This document shows positions 6,263 through 7,378 of a stretch of DNA of 7,378 bases, piece after piece. Positions within the stretch are counted from its first letter, which is position 1, and each line of letters starts with the position of its first letter. Both the position numbers and the translations under genes were made by a program. Source of the DNA: Aquificaceae bacterium (GTDB taxonomy: Bacteria > Aquificota > Aquificia > Aquificales > Aquificaceae); contig WFPN01000004.1 of NCBI GenBank assembly GCA_015487535.1, forward strand, positions 1 to 7,378. Direction: 5' to 3'. The notes below the pieces were generated by a model. The model was not told where the DNA came from and searched no databases. It saw only the letters and a list, made by a program, of their open reading frames with translations.

Positions 6263-7312
6263 ATGGAGAGCATCGTAGCGGGTCTGATTATAGCGGTCAT
6301 AAAGATACTCGTGATCCTCGGTATAGTCCTCGGAGTAGGGGCATATCTCACATGGGTTGAGAGGAAGGTGGCGGCCCACATACAGAGAAGGCCAGGACCC
6401 ATGGTGGTAGGCTGGCACGGACTCCTCCAGCCCCTCGCAGACGGCCTAAAACTGATAACAAAGGAAGACCTCTTCCCCAGATACGGGAACAAGTTCCTCT
6501 ACAACCTCGCTATAGTTCTCGCCCTCGTCCCGGCTACCCTCGTGTTCGCGGTAGTTCCCTTCGGCCCGGAGTTCGAGATCTTCGGATACAAGATAAAGCC
6601 GATCCTTACCGATGTGAACGTTGGTCTTCTGCTCGTCTTCGGTCTCGGATCCCTTGCGGTTTACGCCATAGCGATTGCGGGATGGGCCTCCAACTCTAAG
6701 TATCCGCTGATCGGCTCCATGAGGAAGGCTGGGATAATAATCTCCTACGAGGTTGTCATAACCTTCGCTGTGATGGGTCCTCTTATACTCGCCGGGACAC
6801 TTTCTACCTACGAGATAGTTCAGAAGCAAATAGAGCAGAACCTCTGGTACGTCTGGGTTCAGCCGGTAGCCTTTGTGGTCTTTATGTTCGCTCTCCTGGC
6901 CGAGACCGGTAGGGTTCCCTTCGACATACAGGAGGCTGAGGCTGAGCTCGTTACCGGTTTCACCGTCGAGTACGGTGGTATGAAGTTCGGACTCTTTCCC
7001 CTGGTGGAGTGGTACGTTGAGGTTCTGTCCCTCTCGGCGATAGCGGTAGTCCTCTTCTTCGGTGGGTGGTCTCCTATAAACATTCCTTTCGTGGGCTTCG
7101 TGGATCCCCTGTTCTTCTTAGGGCCATTCTCTCCCTATGTGTGGTTCCTCCTTAAGGTGACGCTCCTTTTCCTCTTTATCCTTTGGCTACACTGGACACT
7201 CCCCAGGTATAGGATAGACCAGATAACGGAGACCGCATGGAAGATAATGCTGCCGCTGACTCTAATAAACATAGTCTTTACCGCGGTAATAGCCCCGGTG
7301 GTGTGGGGTTAG
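6263..7312 (+). CDS. nuoH: NADH-quinone oxidoreductase subunit H
   Basis: NuoH (ND1/Nqo8) is the membrane subunit that forms most of the quinone cavity with NuoB and NuoD and links it to the proton channels. The 349-residue product (E. coli 325) has about eight to nine hydrophobic segments. Conserved blocks: WVERKVAAHIQRRPGP (31-46), GLLQPLADGLKLITKED (53-69), GWASNSKYPLIGSMRK (140-155), SYEVV with Glu163, AETGRVPFDIQEAEAELVTG (213-232) with Asp221, Glu224, Glu226 and Glu228 of the acidic coupling loop, EYGGMKFG (236-243), and LPRYRIDQ (313-320). Several positions differ from the usual signatures: GPMVVGW for GPNRVGP, KAGIIISYE for the usual AQ before the SYE motif, AETGR for AETNR, and WLHWTLPR for the usual Arg-Ala-Thr. 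It starts 10 bases after the Uma2 gene. The next gene begins 54 bases after its stop. Confidence 0.96.
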   Translation: MESIVAGLIIAVIKILVILGIVLGVGAYLTWVERKVAAHIQRRPGPMVVGWHGLLQPLADGLKLITKEDLFPRYGNKFLYNLAIVLALVPATLVFAVVPFGPEFEIFGYKIKPILTDVNVGLLLVFGLGSLAVYAIAIAGWASNSKYPLIGSMRKAGIIISYEVVITFAVMGPLILAGTLSTYEIVQKQIEQNLWYVWVQPVAFVVFMFALLAETGRVPFDIQEAEAELVTGFTVEYGGMKFGLFPLVEWYVEVLSLSAIAVVLFFGGWSPINIPFVGFVDPLFFLGPFSPYVWFLLKVTLLFLFILWLHWTLPRYRIDQITETAWKIMLPLTLINIVFTAVIAPVVWG

Positions 7313-7319
7313 GCCACCC

Positions 7320-7332
7320 GATTTTTAAAATC
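7320..7332. repeat. 13-base palindrome in the spacer after nuoH
   Basis: GATTTT and AAAATC are perfect 6-base inverted arms around a single T. It is A/T-rich and no run of T follows it, so it does not look like an intrinsic terminator. It could be a binding site or simply chance in an A/T-rich spacer. Confidence 0.45.
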
Positions 7333-7333
7333 C

Positions 7334-7342
7334 TGTTAGAAT
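7334..7342 (+). promoter_or_regulatory. Possible extended -10 promoter element
   Basis: TGTTAGAAT reads as TGn followed by TAGAAT, which differs from the sigma70 consensus -10 at one base. No good -35 is seen 16-18 bases upstream (the region is C-rich). A start about 7 bases downstream, near 7349, would give a leader of about 18 bases just containing the next ribosome binding site. It overlaps the second palindrome. It is weak evidence on its own. Confidence 0.3.
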
Positions 7343-7349
7343 ATCTAAC
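7335..7349. repeat. 15-base inverted repeat in the spacer after nuoH
   Basis: GTTAGA and TCTAAC are perfect 6-base arms around ATA; a G-U pair could extend the RNA stem by one. It sits 2 bases after the previous palindrome and just upstream of the next ribosome binding site. It is A/T-rich with no T tract after it, so an operator or a small mRNA hairpin is more likely than a terminator. Confidence 0.5.
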
Positions 7350-7354
7350 GCCTC

Positions 7355-7361
7355 GGAGGTG
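7355..7361 (+). promoter_or_regulatory. Ribosome binding site of the gene starting at 7367
   Basis: GGAGGTG is a near-perfect match to the anti-Shine-Dalgarno sequence, 5 bases before the ATG at 7367. It is the main support for a gene starting there. Confidence 0.75.
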
Positions 7362-7366
7362 GTGAC

Positions 7367-7378
7367 ATGATTAAGCGT
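7367..7378 (+). CDS. Start of the next gene (3' end outside window), possibly nuoI
   Basis: Only four codons (M-I-K-R) are visible, after a strong ribosome binding site. Operon context suggests the next complex I gene: nuoI, the ferredoxin-like 2[4Fe-4S] subunit, usually follows nuoH, and a short basic start would suit it. The sequence seen is far too short to identify the product. Confidence 0.5.

Noticed and set aside
6163..6492. Minus-strand open frame across the Uma2-nuoH junction
   Set aside because: It covers two well-supported genes on the other strand, has no visible ribosome binding site that I could support, and no recognisable domain.
7313..7352. Intrinsic terminator after nuoH
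   Set aside because: The inverted repeats are short and A/T-rich, and no run of T follows the stems, so termination is not supported.

Overview
The window is a dense, all-plus-strand stretch of a bacterial nuo operon, encoding the proton-pumping NADH:quinone oxidoreductase (respiratory complex I). It holds the 3' end of nuoL, complete nuoM, nuoN, nuoA, a fused nuoCD and nuoH, and the first four codons of another gene. One gene is foreign to the complex: a Uma2-family (DUF820) PD-(D/E)XK nuclease-like protein between nuoCD and nuoH.

Organism: arginine is encoded almost only by AGG/AGA, isoleucine very often by ATA, Shine-Dalgarno sites are GGAGG-type, and soluble parts are rich in Glu, Lys and Arg. 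Together with the fused NuoCD, this fits a thermophilic bacterium, most likely of the Aquificota (Aquifex/Hydrogenobacter/Hydrogenivirga-like). This is inference from style; no marker gene is present. GC is near 50% by spot count of one line.

Layout: 1-594 nuoL (partial); 598-2103 nuoM; 2105-3571 nuoN; 3576-3947 nuoA; 3947-5728 nuoCD; 5725-6252 Uma2 gene; 6263-7312 nuoH; 7367 onward the next gene. Up to nuoH, junctions run from a 4-base overlap to a 10-base gap, so the genes are almost certainly co-transcribed and partly translationally coupled. The only real spacer is the 54 bases after nuoH (7313-7366). It holds two small back-to-back palindromes and a possible extended -10 element. No transcription terminator is seen, and the operon promoter lies outside the window.

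How the genes work together: NuoL, NuoM and NuoN are the three antiporter-like proton-pumping subunits of the membrane arm. NuoA and NuoH form the heel of the membrane arm next to the quinone cavity. NuoCD is the peripheral-arm part, and its NuoD domain lines that cavity. The gene order (L-M-N before A-CD-H, with no nuoB between nuoA and nuoCD) differs from the classic A-B-C-D-E-F-G-H-I-J-K-L-M-N order.

Points worth a second look: the nuclease-like gene inside the operon; a Lys where NuoM normally has its TM12 Glu; an abrupt synonymous-codon shift inside nuoL near base 165; the permuted, nuoB-less order; several departures from NuoH signature motifs; and the palindromic spacer after nuoH. I see no CRISPR array, RNA gene or mobile element.
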